DNA of 19,757 nt from Fodinibacter sp035633415 (GTDB taxonomy: Bacteria > Actinomycetota > Actinomycetes > Actinomycetales > Dermatophilaceae): assembly GCA_035633415.1 (NCBI GenBank), contig DASQEZ010000322.1:1-19757 (forward strand). Reading direction: 5' to 3'. The notes beneath the pieces were generated by a model. It was not told the origin of the DNA. It saw nothing but the letters and a program-made list of their open reading frames with translations, and ran no database searches. Position 1 is the first letter of the stretch; each line of letters begins with the position of its first letter. The translations under genes and the position numbers were made by a program. This document shows positions 12,808-19,757 of this stretch, piece by piece.

Positions 12808-13950
12808 GTGCCGCGACCCCGAATCCTGTGCATCTCGCTCTCCCCGATCGCACGCGACGCCCGGGTCCTGCGCCAGATCGGTGTCCTCCGCGAGCACGGT
12901 GAGGTCACCACGGTGGGCTTCGGTCCCCTCCCGCACGGTGCGGCGAACCACGTCGCAGTCCCTGACGGTGCCCCGACCCTGCCTCAGACACCGCGCGGGG
13001 TTCTCAAGCTCGCGACCCACCGACTGGCCAGTGCCGAGCTCGACGCCCCCGCCGTCGTCTTCGCCCTCGACGCCCTTCACGGGCAGCAGTTCGACCTCGT
13101 CGTGGCGAACGACGCACGAGCCCTGGCCCTCGCCTTCCGGCTCGCCGGTGGCGCGCCGGTCTGGGGCGACATGCACGAATGGGCTCGGGGCCAGCGCGAC
13201 CAGTACTTCGTGTGGCGTCACATGGTGGCCCCCCTGATGGACCACATGTGCCGTGAGTACCTCCCCCGATGCGCGGCAGTCACCACCGTGGCCGACAGCC
13301 TCGTGGCCGAGTACGACCGGGTCTACGGCACCTCAGCCGAGCTGGTGCGCAACGCGAGGCCCTGGGAGGATCTGCAGCCGACCCCGCTCGCCGACGACGG
13401 CTCGATCCGGCTGGCGCACAGCGGGGGTGCCGAGCCCAACCGCAACCTCGCGATGCTGGTCGAGGCCACGCTGGCCCTCGAGAACATGACACTCGACCTC
13501 TACCTCGTTCCCGCGAACGACGGCGGCGCCCATCTGCGCTCCCTGGAGGAGCTCGCCGGCACCGGCGGACGCGTCACCATCCACCCACCGGTGGCGCCGG
13601 CCGAGCTCCCCAGAACACTCAACCAGTACGACGTCGGCGTCTTCTCGCTGCCGCCGGAGAACTTCAACATGGCCAACTGCCTTCCGAACAAGCTCTTCGA
13701 CTTCCTGCAGGCGCGACTCGCGTTCGCGGTGAGCCCGTCCCCCGAGATGGCGCGCTTCGTTCGAGAGAACGACCTCGGGGTCGTCACGCAGGACTACTCG
13801 AAGGAGGCGCTCGTCGCGGCGCTGCGCGATCTGACGCCGGAGCGAGTACGGCGGGGCAAGGAGTCCGCCCACCGGAACGCACGCCGGCTGAGTGACGAGA
13901 CAGACCTCGCCACCTCGCACGCAATCGTCCGCCGCCTGCTCGTCGGCTGA
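12808..13950 (+). CDS. Glycosyltransferase, GT-B fold (GT4-like)
   Basis: A 380-residue protein starting at GTG with the N-terminus PRPRILCISLSPIARDARVLRQI, a Rossmann strand followed by a sugar-acceptor loop typical of GT4-like enzymes. The C-terminal half has the donor-binding domain: IRLAHSGGAEPNRNLAMLVEA, a short acidic segment, and PNKLFDFLQARLAFAVSPSPEM (NKLFDFL at 294-300), the position where family members contact the nucleotide-sugar phosphates. There are no membrane segments, so it should act at the cytoplasmic membrane face. It transfers an unidentified sugar to a lipid-linked polymer intermediate, judging by its place between a sugar-nucleotide epimerase and a flippase. The next gene starts 12 bases after its stop, implying co-transcription. 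Donor and linkage cannot be read. Confidence 0.85.
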   Translation: MPRPRILCISLSPIARDARVLRQIGVLREHGEVTTVGFGPLPHGAANHVAVPDGAPTLPQTPRGVLKLATHRLASAELDAPAVVFALDALHGQQFDLVVANDARALALAFRLAGGAPVWGDMHEWARGQRDQYFVWRHMVAPLMDHMCREYLPRCAAVTTVADSLVAEYDRVYGTSAELVRNARPWEDLQPTPLADDGSIRLAHSGGAEPNRNLAMLVEATLALENMTLDLYLVPANDGGAHLRSLEELAGTGGRVTIHPPVAPAELPRTLNQYDVGVFSLPPENFNMANCLPNKLFDFLQARLAFAVSPSPEMARFVRENDLGVVTQDYSKEALVAALRDLTPERVRRGKESAHRNARRLSDETDLATSHAIVRRLLVG

Positions 13951-13962
13951 CCCGGCCGACCC

Positions 13963-15480
13963 ATGCGATCCCGACCCGATCGAGGGTGGTGGCGAGATCT
14001 CCTGAGCCCACTTCACCTCGAGAACCCGATGCCGTCGCGGTCGCTGACCAGGGACAGCCTCCTCAGCATGGTGGGACTGCTCTCCCAGGGCCTGCTGCGG
14101 TTCACGACGAGCTGGCTCGTGGGCCGGCTCGCCGGCCGAGCCGTGCTGGGAACCGTGCAGACCGCCATGTCCACGGCGACGCTCCTCGCGCTGATGGGCC
14201 CGACGTCCGTGGGCAGCGCGGCCTCGAAGTACCTCGCCCGCGCCCGCGCCACCGAGGACCATGACGAGCTGCTTGCCGTTGCGGCGCATCTACGGCGGCG
14301 AGGCTCCGTCCTCGCCGGCCTGCTCGCGGTCGTCGGGGTGGTCTTCTGGGTCCGGTACGACGACGGCACGTGGGTCGACGCGCTGTGGGTGGGGATCTTC
14401 ACCGCCGCGTACTCCGGGTACAGCTTCACCCGCGGCGTCCAGTTCGGCACGGGCCAGGTGCGGCGGGCCACGGCCTGGGACGTCATCAGCGCGGTCGGCG
14501 GCATCGTCGTGCTGCTGGTCGCCCTCACCGCGGGCGCCCGGGGCGCCGCCCTCCTGCTCCCGCTGTCACTCTCCTACGCCGCCTACACCGTCGCCGGCTG
14601 GCCACGGGTCGGGTCCCGGCCCGCACCCCTGGCCCCCGCGCTGCGCCGCGAGCTCGACGAGGTCATCGCCCTCGGAGTCGCCGGGACGCTGGCGAGCGCG
14701 GGCTTCCTGCAGATCTCCATGATCGTCGCCAACGGGACGGGCGCCGAGGGCGCCGGCCAGTTCGCCGCTGCCATGGCGACGGCCACCCCTGCCTCCTTGC
14801 TGGCCGTCTCGCTGAGCCTGGCGCTGTTCCCCTCCCTGGCCCAGGCGTGGGCCCGCGGTGACCGGGACCTCTTCCGCGACCAGACCGACCGAGCGGCTCG
14901 CGTCCTGATGGTCATCATGGTCACCGTCCTCGGGTCGCTCGCCATCTGCTCCGCCCTGGTGATGAGGGTCCTCTGGGGGCCGGGATTCGACGCCGAGTCG
15001 CCGATCCTGCCGACCCTCCTCCTGGCGATCATGCTCACCACCGTGGCGGTCCCGAGCGTCAACGCCCTCATCACCCGCTCACGGCAGCACATGGTGATCA
15101 CGACCGGCGCCAGCTTCGCGGGCTTGTGCACCGGCGCCGTGGTCTGGTGGTCGCTCACCCCGGGGATCACCGCCGAGGGCGTCGCCATCGGGTTCCTCGC
15201 CGGGTCGGTGGTCAGCGGCACCACGCCCCTGCTCGCCGAGTGGAGGATCGGCCGTCACCGCTGGACCTGGGTGGTTCTTCGGATGCCGCTCGCGGTCGGC
15301 CTGGTGCTGGCGACCATCCTCGCTCTGCGGGCCCTCGACGCCCCCATGTGGTGGGAGCCGATCGCGGCTCTGGGCTTCTGCGTCGTCTGGTGGGGCATGT
15401 GCCACCGTGACCTCGGTCTGGTCCCCTGGGCGAGCCTTCGCCGGATGGGCGGTCAGGGCGAGGCGAACGACCCCGGCTGA
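13963..15480 (+). CDS. Polysaccharide flippase, MOP superfamily (Wzx-like)
   Basis: A 505-residue integral membrane protein with roughly 12-14 hydrophobic segments over its whole length. Examples are the segment at LAGLLAVVGVVFWV, one at VISAVGGIVVLLVALTAG and one near VLMVIMVTVLGSLAICSALVM. The N-terminal TRDSLLSMVGLLSQGLLRFTTSWLVGRLAG and the mid-protein ALFPSLAQAWARGD are typical of the polysaccharide-biosynthesis/MATE-like group. The expected role is moving undecaprenyl-linked oligosaccharide from the inner to the outer membrane face. ATG 13963 sits 12 bases after the upstream glycosyltransferase stop but has no Shine-Dalgarno. ATG 14029 (MPSRSLTRD) is a reasonable alternative, because the 22 extra residues look unlike the family N-terminus. 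It is the last gene of the plus-strand run and converges on a glycosyltransferase. Confidence 0.88.
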   Translation: MRSRPDRGWWRDLLSPLHLENPMPSRSLTRDSLLSMVGLLSQGLLRFTTSWLVGRLAGRAVLGTVQTAMSTATLLALMGPTSVGSAASKYLARARATEDHDELLAVAAHLRRRGSVLAGLLAVVGVVFWVRYDDGTWVDALWVGIFTAAYSGYSFTRGVQFGTGQVRRATAWDVISAVGGIVVLLVALTAGARGAALLLPLSLSYAAYTVAGWPRVGSRPAPLAPALRRELDEVIALGVAGTLASAGFLQISMIVANGTGAEGAGQFAAAMATATPASLLAVSLSLALFPSLAQAWARGDRDLFRDQTDRAARVLMVIMVTVLGSLAICSALVMRVLWGPGFDAESPILPTLLLAIMLTTVAVPSVNALITRSRQHMVITTGASFAGLCTGAVVWWSLTPGITAEGVAIGFLAGSVVSGTTPLLAEWRIGRHRWTWVVLRMPLAVGLVLATILALRALDAPMWWEPIAALGFCVVWWGMCHRDLGLVPWASLRRMGGQGEANDPG

Positions 15481-15494
15481 GGCAGGGGCCCCGT

Positions 15495-15522
15495 CGAGCC
15501 GCTGCGCGGTGGGCCGGGCTCG
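15495..15522. terminator. Weak hairpin between convergent flippase and glycosyltransferase genes
   Basis: CGAGCC (15495-15500) and GGCTCG (15517-15522) pair across a 16-base GC-rich loop in the 52-base gap between two stop codons. GGGGCCCC at 15485-15492 is a separate short palindrome. Neither has a T-tract. Confidence 0.3.
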
Positions 15523-15532
15523 CGTGGTGCGG

Positions 15533-16702
15533 TCACGTGCTGCCGGTTGCCTCGAGGGCCGCCACCGCAGCAGCACGCGCCGCCGCGCGGAGCGAGGCGT
15601 GCTCCTCGGTCCAGGCCGACAGGCGCACCGAGGCGTCCCCGGGATCCGGCTGGTCGAGCGCTCGGCACATGGCCTCGGCCACCGCCTCGACGTCGTACCC
15701 CGGGGCCCAGCCCAGCCCGTGGCCCACCACCAGCTCCCGACCCGCGCCGACGCCCGCGAACACCACGGGGGTACCGCACCCGGTGGCCGCATAGATCTTG
15801 GTCGGCTTGGCGAAGTCGTAGCCGAGTCCCGGCTTGATCGAGACCAGACCGGCCGCGGCGCCCCGCATGATCGAGGCGGCCTCCGCCGGCGGGACGACTC
15901 CGCGGAACTCCACGGCCCCCGGCACCCGCACCGAGGCCAGCTCGCGCAACGCGGACTGCTCGCTCCCCTGCCCCATGAAGACGATCCGCGCTCGTGGGTG
16001 ATCCGACCGGACCCTGGCCAGCGCCTCGACGAAGACGTCGGCACCCTGCCACTCCGACATGGTTCCGGCGTAGGCGAAGTAGGGGCCCTCGACGGCCGCC
16101 CGCGGGCCCTCGGGGCGGAAGACCTCCGTGTCGACTCCGTTGCCGACGAGGAAGACCCGCTCACGTGGGACGCCCAACAGCTCGAGTCGCTCAGTCACCC
16201 CCTCGGACACGGAGAGGACGAGCGCTGCCCGGCGCACGACCCACGTCTCCACACGTCGGAGCACGGCCACGACGACACGGGGCGCTCCCGCGCTCGCGGC
16301 GCCGTCCGACCAGATGTCGGCGGCGTAGTACACGTAGGGCCGGCGCTGGAGCGCAGCCACCACCCGGACGACCACGCCTGTCGTGGGCGGGGGCTCGGCG
16401 ACGAGGAGGATCGGCGGGCGGCGGGCGAGGAGGCGGAACAGCGCAGGCACGTCGAACGTGAGGTAGTGCAGGTACCCCCGGACGTTGCCGTTCGCATCCC
16501 GCAGAACCGGCCAGCGCGACACCCGGAGGGGGCCGTCGTCGAGAGGACCCACCGCACGGACCGACTCCGGCGGCGTGGTCGTCACCACGTCGACGTCGTA
16601 CCCCAGGTCGGCGAAGGACTCGGCCAGGGCCCGCTGCCGGAAGGCCGCGGCCCCCACCTCCGGGGCGAACAGACGAGTGACCAGGCGCACGGTGCGAGAC
16701 AT
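15533..16702 (-). CDS. Glycosyltransferase family 4 (WbuB-like)
   Basis: A 389-residue GT-B enzyme. The N-terminal LVTRLFAPEVGAAAFRQRALAESFADLGYDVDVVTTTP is characteristic of GT4 WbuB-like enzymes (GAAAFRQ at 17-23). Further motifs are YYAADIWSDGA (125-135), SVSEGVTERL, VGNGVDTEVF (186-195), YAGTMSEWQGADVFVEAL, VFMGQGSE, and the donor-binding AKPTKIYAATGCGTPVVFAG (288-307). No membrane segment is present, so it is probably a peripheral enzyme using a UDP-sugar and a lipid-linked acceptor. ATG 16702 is chosen because TAGGGT ends seven bases before it; a GTG three codons upstream (VTG) is less likely. The gene lies 32 bases after the acyltransferase stop on the same strand and converges with the flippase. 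Sugar specificity is not evident. Confidence 0.88.
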   Translation of the reverse strand: MSRTVRLVTRLFAPEVGAAAFRQRALAESFADLGYDVDVVTTTPPESVRAVGPLDDGPLRVSRWPVLRDANGNVRGYLHYLTFDVPALFRLLARRPPILLVAEPPPTTGVVVRVVAALQRRPYVYYAADIWSDGAASAGAPRVVVAVLRRVETWVVRRAALVLSVSEGVTERLELLGVPRERVFLVGNGVDTEVFRPEGPRAAVEGPYFAYAGTMSEWQGADVFVEALARVRSDHPRARIVFMGQGSEQSALRELASVRVPGAVEFRGVVPPAEAASIMRGAAAGLVSIKPGLGYDFAKPTKIYAATGCGTPVVFAGVGAGRELVVGHGLGWAPGYDVEAVAEAMCRALDQPDPGDASVRLSAWTEEHASLRAAARAAAVAALEATGST

Positions 16703-16709
16703 CCCGGTC

Positions 16710-16715
16710 ACCCTA
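16710..16715 (-). promoter_or_regulatory. Candidate -10 box (TAGGGT), leaderless start of the GT4 gene
   Basis: TAGGGT on the minus strand ends seven bases before ATG 16702, within the 32-base gap after the acyltransferase gene. It fits TANNNT and would allow transcription independent of the upstream genes. No -35 is obvious. Confidence 0.4.
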
Positions 16716-16734
16716 CCCAGTTCGCGGCGCCGGC

Positions 16735-18897
16735 TCAGGGCGCGCCGTCGACGATGGTGTCGAGCCGTGACTCCATGGCGTTCGCGAGGCTGCGCGCATA
16801 CGTGGCGGTGATGTGGTGCTCGTCGCGGTACACGAGGACCTGCCCGATGACCGGCGCGCACCGCGTGTCCGGGCAGATGAAGTCGTTGAGGTCGACCAGG
16901 TGCACCCCTGGCTGCCCCTGGGCCGCCGCCGACACCTCCGGCCCCGCAGCCCCGAGCGCATCGGATCGAGCCGGCGCGCACGTGGTGAGGTTCCCCTCGT
17001 TGGCCGAGACGCACTCGGCCATGTCGAAGCCCGGCCGGGGCGTGTCGGCCACGGGGACCACGACGGACCCGAGCTCGACGAGCTCGTCCCACGAGGCCCG
17101 CAGACCCTCGACCAGGCGGGCCCGGCTCTCCTCCTCGCCGAGCACACCCTCCCCCTCGTTGACCGGGTACGACGTCGCCGACGTGATCACGACGTCGGGT
17201 CGCTCGCGGGCCAGCTCAGCCAGGACGTCCTCGTTCCATCCGTCGCAACCGGCGTACGGCCGTTGGTCCTTGCCCTGCGCGACCGTGACGTCGGCGAGCG
17301 GGCAGCTCGACTTGGTGTAGACGAGCAGCCTCCACCCACGCCGCTCGGCAACGGCCTGGAGGGTCGGCACCCACTGTGCCGCGTGGGAGTCGCCGACGAC
17401 CGCCACCGTGAAGCTGCCGGCCGGATCGCCGTAGGTGCACCCGACGGCCACCGGTGAGGGGTTGTCCTGGACGTGGCAGCCGTCGGCGTAGGAGCTCGGG
17501 ACGTCATCGCGAACCGTGGCTGCCGACGGCGTGAACGCCCCGGGGTCGTCGACCGGCTGACCAGCGGCGGATCCCCTGGGGTCGGGCGCGAGCGCCTCGG
17601 CCCCGGTGACGCTCGCGGGGCTGACGACGGCGGCGCGCTGCCACACCGTCGAGAGCGCCACGACACCGCCACCCGCGAGCAGGGAGACGGCGGTGCACAG
17701 GGCACCGACCTTCAGGGACCAGATCCGCACCGTGTCGGGACTCCCCCGGTACTGCCGCACGGGCTCCTCGACGAGGCGGAAGGAGAGCCAGGCGGGGATG
17801 ACGGACAGGGTCACCACCGCCACGCCCAGAACGGGGTCGAGGTGCCCGGGGCGGTCGAGCAGGAGCGCCGACGCGACGACCAGGACCGGCCAGTGCCAGA
17901 GGTAGAGGGAGTAGGACAGCTTGCCGATGAGCTGCATCGGGACCGGACGCAGCACCGCCACGGGCCCCCGTCGACCCGCGATCGGCCCGACGGCGATCAC
18001 GGCGGCGGTGCCCAGCACCGGAAGGGCAGCGACACTGCCGGGGAACGGCATCGACTCGGGCAGCACCACGATGGTCGCCACCACGACGGCGAGGCCCAGC
18101 CAGCCGACGACGACGGCAAGCGCTGGCGGGACGACTCTCGCCAGGCCGTGCCCGGCCACGGCGACCAGGCCCCCGACCGCGAGCTCCCACAGACGCGTGG
18201 TCGTCACGAAGTAGGCCTTCTCGGGCTCGGCCGCGGTGTAGTAGACGGACCAGAGGAAGGAGACGAGGATGAGCGCCGTCAGCCCCCACGCGACCGGAGC
18301 CACCTTCGAGATCCGGCGACGTGCGAGAACGCCGATCAGCGCGAGCAGCAAGGGCCAGACGATGTAGAACTGCTCCTCGACCGCGAGCGACCAGAAGTGC
18401 AGCACCGGGCTGGGCGAGTTGTCGGCGGCGAGGTAGTCGACCGAGGAGTCGGCCAGGCGCCAGTTGATGACGTAGAGCGCGCTCGCCACGATGTCGCGGC
18501 CGGTGTCGCCGGCCCTGATCTTCGGCAGGAACAGCACGGTGGCGATCGCCACCCCGACCAGCGTGACGGCCGCGGCGGGCAGGAGCCGCTTGGCTCGGCG
18601 GGCATAGAAGCCGACGAACGAGATGTGTCCACGCGCGCTGAGCTCGCGGGTGAGCAGGCCGGTCATCAAGTACCCTGAGATCACGAAGAACACGTCGACG
18701 CCGACGAAGCCGCCCCGCAGGAAGGGGACGCCGGCATGCCAGAGCATGACGCTGACCACGGCGACGGCACGCAGTCCTTCGATGTCGGCTCGAAACCTCG
18801 TCCGGTCCACACCGCGTGGCTGCGTCACCGAGGCACCGGACCGGCTTCGCGCCACCGCCGTCACCGGCGTCACATCAGTCACGACGACCGCCGGCAT
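16735..18897 (-). CDS. Acyltransferase-3 / SGNH fusion (OatA-like O-acyltransferase)
   Basis: A 720-residue protein. Residues about 35-390 are an acyltransferase-3 membrane domain with about ten hydrophobic segments: FRADIEGLRAVAV (35-47), LWHAG with His54, VDVFFVISGY (67-76), a basic FYARRAKRLLP loop (97-107), HFWSLAVEEQFYIVWP (167-182) and GKLSYSLYLWHWPV (335-348). Another hydrophobic segment at about 404-428 leads to an extracellular SGNH hydrolase-type domain at about 480-720: VVGDSHAAQW with Ser504 and DEHHITATYA with Asp702 and His705, completing a Ser-Asp-His triad. Such proteins move acyl (often acetyl) groups across the membrane and onto extracellular sugars, as OatA does with peptidoglycan. 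Paired cysteines in the outer domain may form disulfides. ATG 18897 gives the longest frame; GTG 18828 is a possible later start. The target is probably peptidoglycan or this locus's polymer, which I cannot distinguish. Confidence 0.92.
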   Translation of the reverse strand: MPAVVVTDVTPVTAVARSRSGASVTQPRGVDRTRFRADIEGLRAVAVVSVMLWHAGVPFLRGGFVGVDVFFVISGYLMTGLLTRELSARGHISFVGFYARRAKRLLPAAAVTLVGVAIATVLFLPKIRAGDTGRDIVASALYVINWRLADSSVDYLAADNSPSPVLHFWSLAVEEQFYIVWPLLLALIGVLARRRISKVAPVAWGLTALILVSFLWSVYYTAAEPEKAYFVTTTRLWELAVGGLVAVAGHGLARVVPPALAVVVGWLGLAVVVATIVVLPESMPFPGSVAALPVLGTAAVIAVGPIAGRRGPVAVLRPVPMQLIGKLSYSLYLWHWPVLVVASALLLDRPGHLDPVLGVAVVTLSVIPAWLSFRLVEEPVRQYRGSPDTVRIWSLKVGALCTAVSLLAGGGVVALSTVWQRAAVVSPASVTGAEALAPDPRGSAAGQPVDDPGAFTPSAATVRDDVPSSYADGCHVQDNPSPVAVGCTYGDPAGSFTVAVVGDSHAAQWVPTLQAVAERRGWRLLVYTKSSCPLADVTVAQGKDQRPYAGCDGWNEDVLAELARERPDVVITSATSYPVNEGEGVLGEEESRARLVEGLRASWDELVELGSVVVPVADTPRPGFDMAECVSANEGNLTTCAPARSDALGAAGPEVSAAAQGQPGVHLVDLNDFICPDTRCAPVIGQVLVYRDEHHITATYARSLANAMESRLDTIVDGAP

Positions 18898-18916
18898 CCG
18901 GACCCGCCCAGGCCAC

Positions 18917-18935
18917 CGGCGGGACCACCCCGCCG
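18917..18935 (-). other. GC hairpin between the dehydrogenase and acyltransferase genes
   Basis: Seven-base arms CGGCGGG and CCCGCCG around a five-base loop lie in the 60-base gap 18898-18957. It could be a weak terminator or an mRNA-processing hairpin. An AGGAGGAG run directly after the dehydrogenase stop is too far (about 50 bases) from ATG 18897 to serve as its ribosome site. Confidence 0.3.
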
Positions 18936-18957
18936 TGCGACCGGGAGCTCCTCCTCA

Positions 18958-19755
18958 TCAACCCGGGAGGTCGACGGTGCGGCCCGTGAGCGCGGATTCG
19001 ATGCATGCCTCGGCGACGCGGACCGTGCGGAGCCCCTGCACCATCGTCACGATGTCGGCGTCCATGCCGCGGACGGCGTCACGGAACTGCTCGTGCTCGA
19101 CCCTCAGCGGCTCCGGCTTCGGGATGGCGAAGCGCACCACGTCGCCCTCGGAGACGCCGCGGAACTTGGAGATACCGTCCCAGGCCTGTTCGATCTCGCC
19201 GTTCGCGTGGAAGGTGAGGTCGGCGGTGAGGGTGTCCGCCACGAAGGCGCCCTTGCTGCCGGTGATGATCGTCACCCGCTCCTTGAAGGGGGACAGCCAG
19301 TTGACCAGGTGGTTGGTGATCGTCCCGCCCGAGAGCTGCCCGACGATCGCCACCATGTCCTCGTGCTCGCGCCCGGAGCGGTGCGCGGTGCGGGCGGAGA
19401 CCGCCGTGAAGTGCTGCTGGGTGACCCAGGCCGTGAGGTCGATGTCGTGGGTGCCCAGGTCCTTGACCACTCCCACATCGGCGATCCGGGCCGGGAACGG
19501 CCCCTGCCGCCGCGTCACGACCTGGTAGACGTCGCCGAGCTCGCCGGCCTCGATGCGCGAACGGGCCTGCTGCAGGGAGGGGTTGTAGCGCTCGATGTGC
19601 CCGACCGCGGACACCAGCCCCCTGGCCTCGAACGCTTCCGCGAGCCGAGTGGCCGACGGTACGTCCTGGGCCAGCGGCTTCTCGATCATCGTGTGCACGC
19701 CGGCTTCGGCCAGGGCCAGGCCGACCGGCTCGTGGAGGATCGTCGGGACCGCGAC
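18958..19755 (-). CDS. Gfo/Idh/MocA family oxidoreductase, 5' end missing (WlbA/WbpB-like)
   Basis: An open frame of 265 residues enters from the right edge and ends at TGA 18958-18960; the N-terminal Rossmann part lies outside. The visible sequence includes VAVPT, then VHTMIEKPLAQ, in which the EKP lysine is the conserved family lysine, VGHIERYNPS, and VKDLGTHDIDLTAWV holding the conserved His/Asp pair. The C-terminal beta-sheet domain follows (GTITNHLVNWLSPFKERVTIITGSKG). The family uses NAD(P) to oxidise or reduce sugars and sugar nucleotides. The GHIERYNP segment resembles UDP-N-acetylglucosamine(uronate) 3-dehydrogenases of the WlbA/WbpB group, and the surrounding glycopolymer genes fit that. 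About 90-100 residues are probably missing. It is upstream of, and on the same strand as, the acyltransferase gene. The substrate is inferred, not shown. Confidence 0.88.
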   Translation of the reverse strand, partial: VAVPTILHEPVGLALAEAGVHTMIEKPLAQDVPSATRLAEAFEARGLVSAVGHIERYNPSLQQARSRIEAGELGDVYQVVTRRQGPFPARIADVGVVKDLGTHDIDLTAWVTQQHFTAVSARTAHRSGREHEDMVAIVGQLSGGTITNHLVNWLSPFKERVTIITGSKGAFVADTLTADLTFHANGEIEQAWDGISKFRGVSEGDVVRFAIPKPEPLRVEHEQFRDAVRGMDADIVTMVQGLRTVRVAEACIESALTGRTVDLPG

Positions 19756-19757
19756 CA

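Noticed and set aside
15407..17320. Plus-strand open frame of 637 codons over the GT4 and acyltransferase genes
   Set aside because: It is antisense to two genes with clear motifs and has no domain of its own.
18875..18958. 27-residue frame starting in TGATG overlap with the dehydrogenase stop and preceded or accompanied by AGGAGGAG
   Set aside because: It is short, Arg/Gly-rich, overlaps the acyltransferase start out of frame and resembles no known peptide. The purine run is inside the frame, so it cannot serve as its ribosome site.

Overview
This window is very GC-rich (my estimate is around 70% or more), with C/G-ending codons, several GTG starts and long antisense open frames that are composition artefacts. 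Gene content and promoter style (TANNNT -10 boxes a few bases before start codons, hence probable leaderless mRNAs) point to an actinobacterium. Micrococcales, perhaps Intrasporangiaceae-like, is my guess from protein flavour and is not proven. I see no tRNA, rRNA, CRISPR, insertion sequence or phage gene.

Layout. (1) Positions 1-3324, minus strand: a large glycosyltransferase-2 / CDP-glycerol glycerophosphotransferase (TagF-like) fusion cut by the left edge. (2) 3408-8063: three LytR-CpsA-Psr (LCP) genes, one on the minus strand and two on the plus strand, around a divergent promoter region. LCP proteins attach wall glycopolymers to peptidoglycan. (3) 8097-9263, minus: an acyl-CoA dehydrogenase, the only obviously non-envelope gene. 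(4) 9403-11601, plus: a secreted beta-propeller/FG-GAP protein, divergent from the dehydrogenase across a perfect inverted repeat. (5) 11719-15480, plus: a UDP-HexNAc 2-epimerase resembling WbpI, a GT4-like glycosyltransferase and a MOP/Wzx-type flippase. (6) 15533-19755, minus: a second GT4 glycosyltransferase, an OatA-like acyltransferase-3/SGNH protein and a Gfo/Idh/MocA sugar-nucleotide dehydrogenase cut by the right edge.

How the genes fit together (inference): the locus makes, exports, decorates and anchors one or more cell-wall or capsular glycopolymers. The TagF fusion suggests a poly(alditol phosphate), teichoic-acid-like product. The WbpI-like epimerase plus the WlbA/WbpB-like dehydrogenase suggest an N-acetylated diamino-uronic acid. 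The flippase would export lipid-linked units, the acyltransferase would O-acylate them and the LCP proteins would ligate the polymer to the wall. No polymerase, initiating phosphoglycosyltransferase or complete sugar pathway lies in the window, so the cluster probably continues to the right.

No wholly new system is evident. The best leads are the putative diacetamido-uronate pathway pair, a promoter-like block shared by two of the LCP genes, a Thr-rich 14-codon upstream ORF overlapping an LCP start, a perfect palindrome between the dehydrogenase and the propeller gene, and an atypical four-membrane-segment LCP with a non-canonical catalytic motif.
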